Below, piece by piece: positions 1-8,364 of a stretch of 21,531 nucleotides of DNA. This DNA is from an uncultured Bacilli bacterium (GTDB lineage Bacteria > Bacillota_I > Bacilli_A > RF39 > UBA660), in assembly GCA_947629195.1 (NCBI GenBank), contig CANRCS010000007.1, positions 1 through 21,531 on the forward strand, in the 5' to 3' direction. How positions within the stretch are numbered: position 1 is the stretch's first letter; each line of letters starts with the position of its first letter. The position numbers were made by a program, and so were the translations under genes. The notes beneath the pieces were generated by a model that was given only the letters and a program-made list of their open reading frames with translations, was not told the DNA's origin and did no database searches.

Positions 1-107
1 CTTCCCTTTCTAATAGATTTAATTTCTGTACCTTTTAAAACTATTCCAACTTCATATTCATCTTCTATAAAATAATCATATCTTGCTTTTTTATTTAGTA
101 TTTCCAT
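1..107 (-). CDS. smpB: SmpB, SsrA (tmRNA)-binding protein, N-terminal part only
   Basis: The reading frame starts at ATG 105-107 and runs off the left edge of the window after about 35 codons, so only the N-terminus is seen. The residues include KARYDYFIEDEYEVGIVL followed by KGTEIKS, which closely match the start of the SmpB beta-barrel, where a hydrophobic strand precedes the conserved G-T-E-hydrophobic-K-S motif. SmpB binds the tRNA-like part of tmRNA and brings it to stalled ribosomes for trans-translation. A GGAG Shine-Dalgarno sequence lies just upstream and overlaps the end of the capA-like gene, whose stop is 4 bases from this start, so the two are co-transcribed. Its place downstream of secG and rnr is the usual Firmicutes arrangement. 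The tmRNA gene often follows smpB but would be outside the window. Confidence 0.93.
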   Translation of the reverse strand, partial: MEILNKKARYDYFIEDEYEVGIVLKGTEIKSIRKG

Positions 108-111
108 ATTA

Positions 112-1290
112 TCACTCCAAGCTTGTAATTGTTATAGAATTATCATATTTAGTTAATATTGATGAAAATTTATTATAATAATTTTTATAATTATACAAAA
201 TATCATCCGTTAACTGTGTATATGGTATAACTTTAAAATCTGTCCAATATCCTGATGATTTTTTATATGACGTATATATAAGTTCAGCATTAACATCAGA
301 AAGTTCAATTATAGATGATTTATCTTCATTTAAAGTTTTTGTAATATTTAATGATACTAATGCACCTGTCAACTTTTCAGGGCCTACTTGTGCAGAAATA
401 AAGTTACCTAAAGAATAAATAACTAATGTATTATTAATATATTGAATAGGTTCTAAAACATGTGGATGTGTACCAATTATTACATTTACTCCTAAATCTG
501 ATAAATATTGTGCGATTCTTTTTTGACTTTCATCGACATCTTGATTATACTCTGTACCCCAATGCATAGATACAAATATAACATCGACCTTATCTCTTAC
601 TCTTTCTATATCTTCCTTTGCTTTCTCATCGGAATATGTTACTGCATAATAATCTTTTCCATCAGGATGAGTTAATCCATTTGTACTTGTAGTATAAGAA
701 AGTAAAGTATATTTTATACCATTTACTTTTCTTATTCTTGGTGTTATTCTGTCTTCTTCACTTTCGTAAGAACCAGCTGTTAATACATCTTTATTTTTCC
801 AATAATTAAGTGAATATAGTATTCCTTTTTCTCCTTTATCAAGTGTATGATTAGTAGAAAGATTAACAATATTAAAACCTAATCCAACCATACAATCACC
901 TATTTCATCAGGAGAATTAAATCGTGGATATGTAGATATTCCAAGGTCTTTACCACCTATTATTGTTTCTTGATTATAAAATGCTAAATCATAATTCTTA
1001 ATAATTGGTGCGATATATTCCATTTGTTTAGTAAAATCATAATTTCCATCACCTAAAGCCGCATCTTTATAAACAGAATTGTGGATAAGTGCATCACCTG
1101 TCATTATCATACTGGCTTTTGTAATTTTAGGATAAACTTCCTTTGGCTTTTCTTCCTTTTTTTCTTCGACTTTCTTTTTTTGTTCAACACTATTTTCATT
1201 TATTATATATTTTTTAATAACGTAAAATGCAGAAAATGAAATTCCAACTGCTAAAACAGTTAATAATAAAAACTTACATATTTTTTTCAT
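112..1290 (-). CDS. CapA/PgsA-family metallophosphoesterase-like protein, membrane anchored
   Basis: A 392-residue protein. Residues about 5-25 form a signal-anchor helix, followed by a Lys/Glu-rich linker (34-52) and a CapA-type calcineurin-like fold. Visible family motifs are TGDALIHN (64-71), NQE (106-108), NHTLDKG (147-153), MHWG (242-245), GTHPHV (273-278) and SLGNF (293-297); these are the metal-site loops of the family. CapA/PgsA proteins act outside the membrane in poly-gamma-glutamate capsule synthesis, but no capB or capC partner is present, so poly-glutamate production cannot be inferred; orphan members are common and of unknown substrate. The start codon lies 17 bases inside the end of rnr and has no clear Shine-Dalgarno sequence, suggesting translational coupling. 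The gene sits between rnr and smpB, which are usually adjacent. It is the only gene seen here ending in TGA, which supports genetic code 11. Confidence 0.85.
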   Translation of the reverse strand: MKKICKFLLLTVLAVGISFSAFYVIKKYIINENSVEQKKKVEEKKEEKPKEVYPKITKASMIMTGDALIHNSVYKDAALGDGNYDFTKQMEYIAPIIKNYDLAFYNQETIIGGKDLGISTYPRFNSPDEIGDCMVGLGFNIVNLSTNHTLDKGEKGILYSLNYWKNKDVLTAGSYESEEDRITPRIRKVNGIKYTLLSYTTSTNGLTHPDGKDYYAVTYSDEKAKEDIERVRDKVDVIFVSMHWGTEYNQDVDESQKRIAQYLSDLGVNVIIGTHPHVLEPIQYINNTLVIYSLGNFISAQVGPEKLTGALVSLNITKTLNEDKSSIIELSDVNAELIYTSYKKSSGYWTDFKVIPYTQLTDDILYNYKNYYNKFSSILTKYDNSITITSLE

Positions 1291-3412
1291 TATTTTTTGT
1301 TAATACTTTTTTCTTGACTAATTTAAAATCAACCGTTTTATTTTCTTTTGATGCTGCTTCTACTTCTACATCTACTATATCTCCAAGTTTATATATATTT
1401 CCTGTATGTTCGCCTTTTAAAATCTTATTATAATCATCGTAATTATAGTGGTCATCATCCATAGTTTTAACATGTACTAAACCTTCTATCAAATTATCAA
1501 GTTCAACAAACATACCAAAATTAGTAATAGAAGAAATCATACCCTTATATTGTTCGCCAATATGTTTTTCCATATATTCTGCTACTTTCATATCATCTAC
1601 TTCTCGTTCGCACTCAACACTTGCTCTTTCCTTTTCTGAACTGTGGTCTGCGATATATATTAATTCTTGTTCCCAATAAGAATTAGTTTTGTTATCTACC
1701 TTTCCATGTATAATCTCTTTTAATCTTCTATGTACAGTAAGGTCTGGATATCTTCTTATTGGAGAAGTAAAGTGAGTATAACAATTGCTTGCTAAACCAT
1801 AATGTTTTAAGTTTTCTTTAGAATAATATGCTTTTTTCATTGACCTAAGTAACATTTTTGATAATATTTTATATTCTTTAGTATCTTTTAAATAATTTAA
1901 TATTTCTTGTATTCTTTTTGGGTGCAAATCATTTCTTTTACCAGTTATTTGATATCCTAACAAACTCATATATTTTAAGAAATCATTTATTTTTTCTTCA
2001 TCTGGTTCTTCATGCACACGATAAATAAATGGCAATTCCATATAATATACATGACTTGCAACAGTTTCATTAGCTACAATCATAAAATCTTCAATTAAAT
2101 TTTCTCCAACACCACGTTCCCTAGGTTTGATATCAACTGTATTTCCTTCTTCATCTTGTATTACTTTTATTTCATTTTGTCCAAAATCAAGATAACCTCT
2201 ACTAATTTTATTTTTTCTAATTATATCACTACATTCTCTCATTAGTCTTAAGGTATCTGCAAATTCTTCATACCCATCAGGAACAATATTTTCTTCCAAT
2301 ATTTTATTTACATTTTTATATGTCATTTGTTTTCTTGATTTAATAACACTTTCAAAAATATCATAATTAATAACATTTCCTTTAGTATCAATTTCCATAA
2401 CACATGAAACTGCTAATCTATCTACGTTAGGATTTAGAGAACATATACCATTTGATAATTTGTGTGGCAACATTGGTATTACAGTATTTGCTAAATAAAC
2501 ACTTGTACCTCTATCCATAGCATCTTTGTTTAATTCACTATTTAACTTAACATAGTGACTAACATCAGCTATATGAACTCCTAATTCATAATTGCCGTTA
2601 TCTAATTTTTTAATACTAATGGCATCATCAATATCTTTTGTATCATCACCATCTATTGTAAATATCATTTGGTCTCTTAAATCTCTTCTACCATGTATAT
2701 CTTCCATATTTACTTCTGTTGGAATATCGCTTAATTCATTTAACACTTCTTCTGGAAAATCTATTTCTATACCATGTTTATATGCTTCACTTTTTATGTC
2801 GACACCTGGGTCATCCTTATGACCTATAATTTTAACAATTTCACCTTTAAATTTAGAATTATTATTAATTTGTCTTACTATTTTTACTAATACTTTATAA
2901 CCATCTACTAGATTTTTACAATCTTCCATTGGTATTTCTATATTCATTTTTAACTTTTTATCATCAAGTTTTATATGACCTTTACTATTTTCAAAATAAA
3001 ATTCACCAACAATATTATCTAATTGTCTTTTAACAATATGAACAATTTTACCTTCTATATTAGGGTCATTTTCACTTGTAAGTAAGTCAACATCTACTAT
3101 ATCATTATTTAATGCACCATTGATATTTTTTTCATCAATATATATATCTTCTATATTAGGGTCATCAACTATAACAAATCCAAACCCCTTTTCATTAACA
3201 TTTAATCTACCACGTTTTAAATGACTATATTTATAATACATATATTTTTCTTTTTTAGTAAAATACACTTCTCCTTCATCCATAAGTTCATGAAGAACAT
3301 TAGTAAGTTCTTGTATATCTCCTAAATTTTCTGCTTTTACCATATTCATTAAAGTACCAAAATCGTACGATAATTCTTTTTCTTTTAAAATTTCTAAAAT
3401 TCTTTCTTTCAT
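1274..3412 (-). CDS. rnr: Ribonuclease R (RNB-family 3'-5' exoribonuclease)
   Basis: A processive 3'-5' exoribonuclease that degrades structured RNA, including mRNAs freed by trans-translation, which suits its place upstream of smpB. In order: N-terminal winged helix (about 1-60), cold-shock-like domains (first one around RGRLNVNEKGFGF, near 67-79), the RNB catalytic domain with DGDDTKDIDDA (near 254-264) holding the magnesium-binding aspartates, and a C-terminal S1 domain (about 619-700) with ITNFGMFVEL. The length of 712 residues is slightly shorter than typical. I chose the ATG at 3410-3412 because a GGTGA ribosome-binding sequence precedes it by about 6 bases. An in-frame ATG at 3422-3424 would add four residues (MVMC), but it lacks a ribosome-binding site and its neighbouring codons are the Shine-Dalgarno sequence itself. 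The last 17 bases overlap the capA-like gene. Confidence 0.96.
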   Translation of the reverse strand: MKERILEILKEKELSYDFGTLMNMVKAENLGDIQELTNVLHELMDEGEVYFTKKEKYMYYKYSHLKRGRLNVNEKGFGFVIVDDPNIEDIYIDEKNINGALNNDIVDVDLLTSENDPNIEGKIVHIVKRQLDNIVGEFYFENSKGHIKLDDKKLKMNIEIPMEDCKNLVDGYKVLVKIVRQINNNSKFKGEIVKIIGHKDDPGVDIKSEAYKHGIEIDFPEEVLNELSDIPTEVNMEDIHGRRDLRDQMIFTIDGDDTKDIDDAISIKKLDNGNYELGVHIADVSHYVKLNSELNKDAMDRGTSVYLANTVIPMLPHKLSNGICSLNPNVDRLAVSCVMEIDTKGNVINYDIFESVIKSRKQMTYKNVNKILEENIVPDGYEEFADTLRLMRECSDIIRKNKISRGYLDFGQNEIKVIQDEEGNTVDIKPRERGVGENLIEDFMIVANETVASHVYYMELPFIYRVHEEPDEEKINDFLKYMSLLGYQITGKRNDLHPKRIQEILNYLKDTKEYKILSKMLLRSMKKAYYSKENLKHYGLASNCYTHFTSPIRRYPDLTVHRRLKEIIHGKVDNKTNSYWEQELIYIADHSSEKERASVECEREVDDMKVAEYMEKHIGEQYKGMISSITNFGMFVELDNLIEGLVHVKTMDDDHYNYDDYNKILKGEHTGNIYKLGDIVDVEVEAASKENKTVDFKLVKKKVLTKNNEKNM

Positions 3413-3447
3413 ACACATCACCATCTATCTATTAATATTATAAAATA

Positions 3448-3473
3448 AAAAAGACTAAATATATAGTCTTTTT
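3448..3473 (-). terminator. Hairpin with U-rich tail between secG and rnr (weak terminator or attenuator)
   Basis: A perfect 10-base inverted repeat (AAAAAGACTA with TAGTCTTTTT, loop of 6) follows the secG stop. On the minus strand the second arm ends in a T-run continuing as ATTTTA. Only two G:C pairs are present, so termination is probably partial, letting some transcription pass from murD-eno-secG into rnr. Confidence 0.5.
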
Positions 3474-3483
3474 AGATAACTTT

Positions 3484-3708
3484 TTATTTAAAAATATTAT
3501 TTGACATTAAAAATGCTAATACGAAAAATACCATTCCAAGTACAAAAGTAATTCTACTAATTAATAATTCTCCGCCTCTTTCTTTTCTGTTAGCAAACAA
3601 ATCAGAATTTCCACCTTGAATTATATTACCAGCACTTTCTGCTTTACTACTTTGAAGTAGAGCTAAAGCAATAAGAAGAATTGATACTATCATTAATAAT
3701 ATATCCAT
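3484..3708 (-). CDS. secG: SecG, preprotein translocase subunit
   Basis: A 74-residue protein with two membrane helices (about 2-20 and 51-69). The loop between them is Gly/Ser/Asn-rich and contains IIQGGNSDLFANR, ending before a GGELLISRIT stretch at the second helix. This is the layout and size of SecG, the small SecYEG subunit that assists protein export. A GAGGG ribosome-binding sequence precedes the ATG. It lies between eno and rnr, the conserved Firmicutes location. Its nearest obvious partners in the window are the signal-peptide-bearing proteins at 7749-9679 and 14425-15864. Confidence 0.93.
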   Translation of the reverse strand: MDILLMIVSILLIALALLQSSKAESAGNIIQGGNSDLFANRKERGGELLISRITFVLGMVFFVLAFLMSNNIFK

Positions 3709-3771
3709 TGTAATCCCTCATTTCATGTATATATACTTTACCATATATTAAACTAAATTGCAATTAAAATG

Positions 3772-5001
3772 TTATTTTTTTAATTCTTCTTCAATTCTCA
3801 TCAATTGATTGTACTTGCAAATTCTATCTGTTCTAGATAGAGAACCTGTTTTTATTTGTCCTAAATCTAATCCCACAGCTAAATCTGCAATTGTAGTATC
3901 TTCTGTTTCTCCACTTCTATGAGAAATTATAGTTGCATATCCATTTTTCTTTGCAAGTTCAATTGTTTCAATTGTTTCGGTAATTGTACCAATTTGATTT
4001 ACTTTTAATAGTATTGCATTTCCAGCATGATTATCAATTCCTTGTTGTAAACATTTTTTATTAGTAACAAATAAATCATCGCCAACTAATTGTATTCTAT
4101 CTCCTAGTTTTTCAGTAATTAATCTAAATCCATCCCAATCATTTTCATCAACTGGATCTTCAATTGATATTATAGGATATTTATTAACTAATTCTTCATA
4201 AAATTCAATTAACTCTTCTGTTGTTAAACTTCTATTTTCACCTTCAAGTACATATTTTCCATCTTTATAAAATTCTGAAGCGGCAACATCAATTCCAAGA
4301 TTTACATCAACTCCTGGTTTATATCCTGCTCTATTTATTGCTTCTATTATTAAATCAAATCCTTCACTATTACTTTCAAGGTTAGGAGCAAATCCACCTT
4401 CATCACCAACTCCTGTTGATAGTCCTTTTTCATTTAATACTTTCTTTAAATTGTGGAAAACTTCTGAACCTATTCTTACTCTTTCATGAATAGTATCGGC
4501 ATTTGGAATAATCATAAATTCTTGAAAATCCAACTTGTTATCGGCATGAGCCCCACCATTAATTATATTCATCATAGGTCTAGGTAGGGTTGTTCCATTT
4601 CCTATATATTTATATAATGGCAAATTTTTAGATTTTGCAGCTGCTTTCATTACTGCCATTGAAATTCCTAGTATAGCATTTGCTCCATATTTTGATTTTG
4701 TTTCTGTGCCATCCTTTTCTATAAGTGCATAGTCAATTGCACGTTGGTCTAAAGCATCCATTCCTATTACTACATCTTTTAGAACAGTATTTACATTTTC
4801 AACTGCTTTTAATACACCTTTACCCATGTATCTAATACCACCGTCTCTTAACTCTAATGCTTCTCTTTCACCAGTTGAAGCACCAGATGGTACACTTGCT
4901 CTTCCCATTATTCCATTTTCTAATATGACATCTACTTCTACTGTTGGATTTCCTCTTGAATCTAGTATTTCGCGTGCTATTACATCTTTTATTTTAGTCA
5001 T
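3772..5001 (-). CDS. eno: Enolase (phosphopyruvate hydratase)
   Basis: Converts 2-phosphoglycerate to phosphoenolpyruvate in the cytosol. Family landmarks are present: SRGNPTVEV (15-23), SGASTG (39-44), the acid/base Glu201 in VGDEGGFAP, metal ligands Asp238, Glu281 and Asp308, catalytic Lys333 in LLKVNQIG, HRSGETEDT (361-369) and Lys384. The protein has 409 residues against about 430 in Bacillus and stops at RIEEELKK, so the usual C-terminal tail of some 15-20 residues is missing; the active site is complete. The start codon overlaps the end of murD by 8 bases (ATGACTAA), with an AAAGGATG ribosome-binding sequence inside murD, so the two are coupled. A weak promoter-like TTGCAA/TAAAGT pair lies between eno and secG but is not convincing. 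Confidence 0.97.
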   Translation of the reverse strand: MTKIKDVIAREILDSRGNPTVEVDVILENGIMGRASVPSGASTGEREALELRDGGIRYMGKGVLKAVENVNTVLKDVVIGMDALDQRAIDYALIEKDGTETKSKYGANAILGISMAVMKAAAKSKNLPLYKYIGNGTTLPRPMMNIINGGAHADNKLDFQEFMIIPNADTIHERVRIGSEVFHNLKKVLNEKGLSTGVGDEGGFAPNLESNSEGFDLIIEAINRAGYKPGVDVNLGIDVAASEFYKDGKYVLEGENRSLTTEELIEFYEELVNKYPIISIEDPVDENDWDGFRLITEKLGDRIQLVGDDLFVTNKKCLQQGIDNHAGNAILLKVNQIGTITETIETIELAKKNGYATIISHRSGETEDTTIADLAVGLDLGQIKTGSLSRTDRICKYNQLMRIEEELKK

Positions 5002-6349
5002 TTACATTCATCCTTTCAATTTCATCTACATACTTTTTAAAAGCATCTCCTCTATCTTCAAATTTTTTGTATTGATCCCATGATGCACAAGCAGGACTTA
5101 AAAGTATTATATCTTCTTCATCACTTAAATTATATCCAAGTGTAGTTGCTTCTTCCAAGTTTTCTACAACACTGCATTTTTTTCCTATTTTATCACAGAA
5201 GTCTTTAATTTTTTGTTTAGTTTCACCATAAGTTATTACATATTTAACATTTTTCATGTATGGTTCTAATTCATCAAAACTTTGTCCTCTATCTAATCCA
5301 CCCATTAAAATTATTGTAGGACTATTAAAAGCAGAAAGTGCAATCATAGTTGATTTATTATTAGTTGCCTTTGAATCATTATAAAAATTTCTATCTTTTA
5401 TTCTCTTTACAAATTCTAATCTATGTTCAACACCTGTAAAAGTTTCTAATACTTCGATAATATATTTATTATCTACACCTAATTCTTTAGCTACACATAT
5501 TGCACACATAATGTTCTCATAATTGTGGTTACCTACCAATTTTACGTCTTTAACATCAATTATTTTTTCATCTTTATAATATATTGAACCTTCTTTTATA
5601 TATGCATCACTATCTTGTGTTTGTGATGAAAAATAAATTTTATTAGAATTAATATCCTTTGTAATTTTTAAACTTTCATCATCACTCTTATTTATAATTG
5701 CAATATCATTTTTTGTATGATGATTAAATATTCTCTTCTTAATTTTCTTATAATTTTCATAACTTCCTACATGGTCAGTATGTGCTTCAGATATATTTGT
5801 AAGTACACTAATATCTGTTTTAAAATCAATAAAATTTGTCAATTGTTGAATGGATATTTCCATAACTAAATAATCTTTAGGTTTAATTTTATCAATAAAA
5901 GAAGATAGTGGATATCCCATATTCCCTGCCATATGAACATTCTCATATGCTTTTTTTAAGATTTCATATATTAATGTTGTCGTAGTAGTTTTACCATTTG
6001 TACCAGTAATTCCAATTAATTTTACCCCTTTTGGAAGAAAATGATATGCCATTTCAATTTCATTTATAACTTTTATACCATTTTTCTTTGCAAATTCAAC
6101 ATATTTATGTGTATCTTTAATTCCTGGATTTTTAATTAAATAATCAAAAGATTTATCAAGTATTTCATCTGGATGTTCACCCAAAATAATACTTACTCCC
6201 AAATTTCTAAGTTCTTTAATGTGTTCTTCATCTTGTTCCATATTGCTATCATTTAACACTATTTTATTATTATATTTTGATAATAATTTAGCGGCTTCAT
6301 ATCCACTTCTTGCCATTCCTAAAATAAAAATTTTCTTATTTTCAAACAT
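4994..6349 (-). CDS. murD: MurD, UDP-N-acetylmuramoyl-L-alanine--D-glutamate ligase
   Basis: Adds D-glutamate to UDP-MurNAc-L-alanine in cytoplasmic peptidoglycan precursor synthesis. The 451-residue protein has the three Mur-ligase domains: N-terminal Rossmann domain with FILGMARSG (8-16), ATP-binding central domain with the P-loop GITGTNGKTTTTT (113-125) and AGNMGYP (141-147), and C-terminal domain with YNDSKATN, LMGGLDRG and LLSPACASWDQ. VEHRLEFV joins the last two. Where MurD usually reads E-L-S-S-F-Q-L, this protein has EISIQQL (164-170): the Glu is kept, but the Ser-Phe part differs. AGGAGG lies about 9 bases before the ATG. It is the first gene of the murD-eno-secG-rnr run and is transcribed away from the FemAB gene, another wall-synthesis enzyme. 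Confidence 0.95.
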   Translation of the reverse strand: MFENKKIFILGMARSGYEAAKLLSKYNNKIVLNDSNMEQDEEHIKELRNLGVSIILGEHPDEILDKSFDYLIKNPGIKDTHKYVEFAKKNGIKVINEIEMAYHFLPKGVKLIGITGTNGKTTTTTLIYEILKKAYENVHMAGNMGYPLSSFIDKIKPKDYLVMEISIQQLTNFIDFKTDISVLTNISEAHTDHVGSYENYKKIKKRIFNHHTKNDIAIINKSDDESLKITKDINSNKIYFSSQTQDSDAYIKEGSIYYKDEKIIDVKDVKLVGNHNYENIMCAICVAKELGVDNKYIIEVLETFTGVEHRLEFVKRIKDRNFYNDSKATNNKSTMIALSAFNSPTIILMGGLDRGQSFDELEPYMKNVKYVITYGETKQKIKDFCDKIGKKCSVVENLEEATTLGYNLSDEEDIILLSPACASWDQYKKFEDRGDAFKKYVDEIERMNVND

Positions 6350-6370
6350 ATTGTTTAGCCTCCTTTATTA

Positions 6371-6399
6371 ATTATACTACTAAAAATTTGATTTGTTAA
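6371..6399 (-). promoter_or_regulatory. Promoter for murD-eno-secG-rnr
   Basis: On the minus strand TTAACA (6394-6399) and TATAAT (6371-6376) are separated by 17 bases. A start about 7 bases downstream would fall at the AGGAGG Shine-Dalgarno sequence (6359-6364), giving a very short leader. It interleaves with the plus-strand promoter for the FemAB gene. Confidence 0.6.
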
Positions 6400-6416
6400 C
6401 TATTTAGTGGTATAAT
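6388..6416 (+). promoter_or_regulatory. Promoter for the FemAB-family gene
   Basis: TTGATT (6388-6393), a 17-base spacer, and TATAAT (6411-6416) preceded by TGG, giving an extended -10. The downstream Shine-Dalgarno sequence is a G-run at 6434-6439. Its -35 box lies inside the spacer of the murD promoter, and the murD -35 lies inside its own spacer. Confidence 0.75.
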
Positions 6417-6448
6417 TAACTAATTTCCTTAAAGGGGGGTGTTTAAAA

Positions 6449-7717
6449 GTGAAAATTTGTGAAATTGAAAAGCAAAAATTTGATGCATTCGCAAGTAACA
6501 ATAAGATTAGAAATTTTTATCAAACAAGCGAATATGGAGATTGGATGGAAAAAAGGGGATATCAATGTTTATATCTAGCGTTTGTTGATGAACAAAAAAA
6601 TATTCATGCTGCATCACTAATAATATATAAAAATATTATTGGTAAGTATAAATATGGATATGCACCAAGAGGTTTTCTAATAAATTATAATGATGAACAT
6701 ACTTTTGAAGAGTTTACTAATCATGTTAAAATGTATCTAAAAGCAAAAGATTTTGTATATTTAAAAATAGATCCGCCAATTATAAATAAAACTAGGAATA
6801 GAGTTGGAGAAGCAATTAAAGGTGGTAAAGATAGTACAAGACTAATTGAAAATATGAAAAAATTAGGTTATATACATTTAGGATATAACAATTACTTTGA
6901 AATGTTAAAACCTAGATGGAACGCTGTTATAAAATTAGATAAAAATGAAAGAGATATGTTTAAATCTTTTTCAAAAGGTGTTAGAAATAAAATAAATAAT
7001 GCGATGAGAAAAGGATTAAAAGTATATAAAGGTACTATTGATGATATTCCAATATTTTATGAATTTGTAAAGAAAAATTATGATAGACCAATAAGTTATT
7101 ATTATGACTACTATGAAATATTCAAAAGAAGAGATATGATAGATTTATATTTAGTAAAATTAGATCCAATATCTTATCTTGAAACATCTAAATATTTATA
7201 TGATGCAGAACAATTTAAAAACTCTGAAATTGCAGAAGAAATGAAAAAAGGTTATTCAAATAAATCTCTATTAAACCGTAAAATAGAATCAGATAAATTA
7301 TTAAATGTTTATAAAAAGGATGTCACTTTGGCAACAGAATTATCAAGAAAATATCCTGATGGATTTATAATTGGTGGTTCAATGATTATAAAATACAATA
7401 AGCAATTACAATTTTTAATGGATGGTATTGATGATGCATATAAAAGTTTCAATCCTAATCATTTATTAAAATGGACGGTTATAAAAGAATATTTAAATTC
7501 TAAATATTACTATATAGACATGAACGGTATAGTTGGTAACTTTGAAAAAGAAAATAATGAATATTATGGACTTAATAAGTTTAAATTAGGATTTAATAGT
7601 GATGTAATTGAATATATTGGAGAATTTGATTTACCAATAAATCCAACACTATATCATATAATTCAAAAAACTGGGACAGCAAGACTTAACAAAAAAATAG
7701 GTACAAATAAAAAGTAA
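6449..7717 (+). CDS. FemAB-family aminoacyltransferase (peptidoglycan interpeptide bridge)
   Basis: A 422-residue protein of the FemA/FemX/MurM family, which transfer amino acids from aminoacyl-tRNA to the lysine side chain of lipid II or nascent peptidoglycan at the inner membrane face. Two GNAT-like halves are visible: residues about 5-150, and 155-400 containing RNKINNAMRKGL (179-190) and YGLNKFKLGF (373-382) near the end, both typical of the family. Between them, about 243-303, is a charged helical segment matching the FemA coiled-coil arm that contacts tRNA. The start is GTG at 6449-6451 with a strong G-rich ribosome-binding sequence 9 bases upstream; no better ATG is near. It is a single-gene plus-strand unit. 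The amino acid added and the exact family member (FemA, FemX or MurM) cannot be told, so no symbol is given. Confidence 0.87.
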   Translation: MKICEIEKQKFDAFASNNKIRNFYQTSEYGDWMEKRGYQCLYLAFVDEQKNIHAASLIIYKNIIGKYKYGYAPRGFLINYNDEHTFEEFTNHVKMYLKAKDFVYLKIDPPIINKTRNRVGEAIKGGKDSTRLIENMKKLGYIHLGYNNYFEMLKPRWNAVIKLDKNERDMFKSFSKGVRNKINNAMRKGLKVYKGTIDDIPIFYEFVKKNYDRPISYYYDYYEIFKRRDMIDLYLVKLDPISYLETSKYLYDAEQFKNSEIAEEMKKGYSNKSLLNRKIESDKLLNVYKKDVTLATELSRKYPDGFIIGGSMIIKYNKQLQFLMDGIDDAYKSFNPNHLLKWTVIKEYLNSKYYYIDMNGIVGNFEKENNEYYGLNKFKLGFNSDVIEYIGEFDLPINPTLYHIIQKTGTARLNKKIGTNKK

Positions 7718-7738
7718 TCTAAATATAGGTTACTTTTT
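7709..7738. terminator. Bidirectional intrinsic terminator between convergent genes
   Basis: A 12-base stem (AAAAAGTAATCT with AGGTTACTTTTT, one G:U pair, loop of 6) includes the FemAB stop codon and ends in a T-run on both strands. It separates the plus-strand FemAB gene from the convergent signal-peptidase operon, whose last gene ends at 7749. Confidence 0.8.
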
Positions 7739-7748
7739 AATTATAATT

Positions 7749-8351
7749 TTAAATCTTTTTGAGTCTCTTACTTTTAGACAATTTTATTCTACTTTTTTTA
7801 CCTACTAGCTTAAATATTTTAACGATATCATATGATATAACACATAAGCAAGGTATTAAAATTAATATAAACCATCCTGCTTTTGTAGCAACTATACTTT
7901 GAACTCTACCAAGTTGTGGAATTTTCATAACAACTTTTCCAACTATATTTTCACCTGATGTTAAAGCATCATCAGATATATTATTAGCGTCTCCTTGAGT
8001 CCTATAAATACCTTTTGATCTATCAACTACTTCAATAATTCTATGAGTTACTGTTTCACCATAAAATCTTTGGTCATTAGAATAAAATGTAATAACATCT
8101 CCTCTGTTTAATGTTGTAGGATCTACGCGTTTAGAAACAACAACATCGTATACGTGAATTTTAGGTTCCATACTACCACTTATTATTACGTAAGCCCCAA
8201 ATAGTGGTTTTGCTGTCAATCCTTTTGATTGTTGAACTTTAACATCTACTACATAGAACGTAAATATCATTGCAATAATTATTAATATTACAAGTGCTGA
8301 ATATGATAATATAGTAGATAAATATTTTAATATTTTCTTAAATGCGTTCAT
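7749..8351 (-). CDS. sipW: SipW-type (S26B, ER/archaeal-like) signal peptidase I
   Basis: A membrane signal peptidase of the Ser/His/Asp type used by sporulating Firmicutes for TasA-like substrates. From the ATG at 8349-8351 it has 200 residues: a first helix about 17-35, then SGSMEP with nucleophile Ser60, GETVTHRI with His103 in the place of the usual catalytic lysine, GDANNISDD with Asp121 and Asp127/128, and a second helix about 159-177 followed by a basic tail. Ser/His rather than Ser/Lys is what separates SipW from ordinary bacterial SipS. A GTG at 8361-8363 would add four residues, but it belongs to the likely Shine-Dalgarno sequence GGGTG, which is 9 bases from the ATG. It is the last gene of the operon with two TasA-like proteins, its probable substrates. 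The symbol is given by family resemblance. Confidence 0.88.
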   Translation of the reverse strand: MNAFKKILKYLSTILSYSALVILIIIAMIFTFYVVDVKVQQSKGLTAKPLFGAYVIISGSMEPKIHVYDVVVSKRVDPTTLNRGDVITFYSNDQRFYGETVTHRIIEVVDRSKGIYRTQGDANNISDDALTSGENIVGKVVMKIPQLGRVQSIVATKAGWFILILIPCLCVISYDIVKIFKLVGKKSRIKLSKSKRLKKI

Positions 8352-8364
8352 ATTATTTTTCACC

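Noticed and set aside
3715..3763. Promoter between eno and secG (TTGCAA, 17 bases, TGG-TAAAGT).
   Set aside because: The -10 matches consensus at only four of six positions, and co-transcription from murD explains expression; too weak to list.
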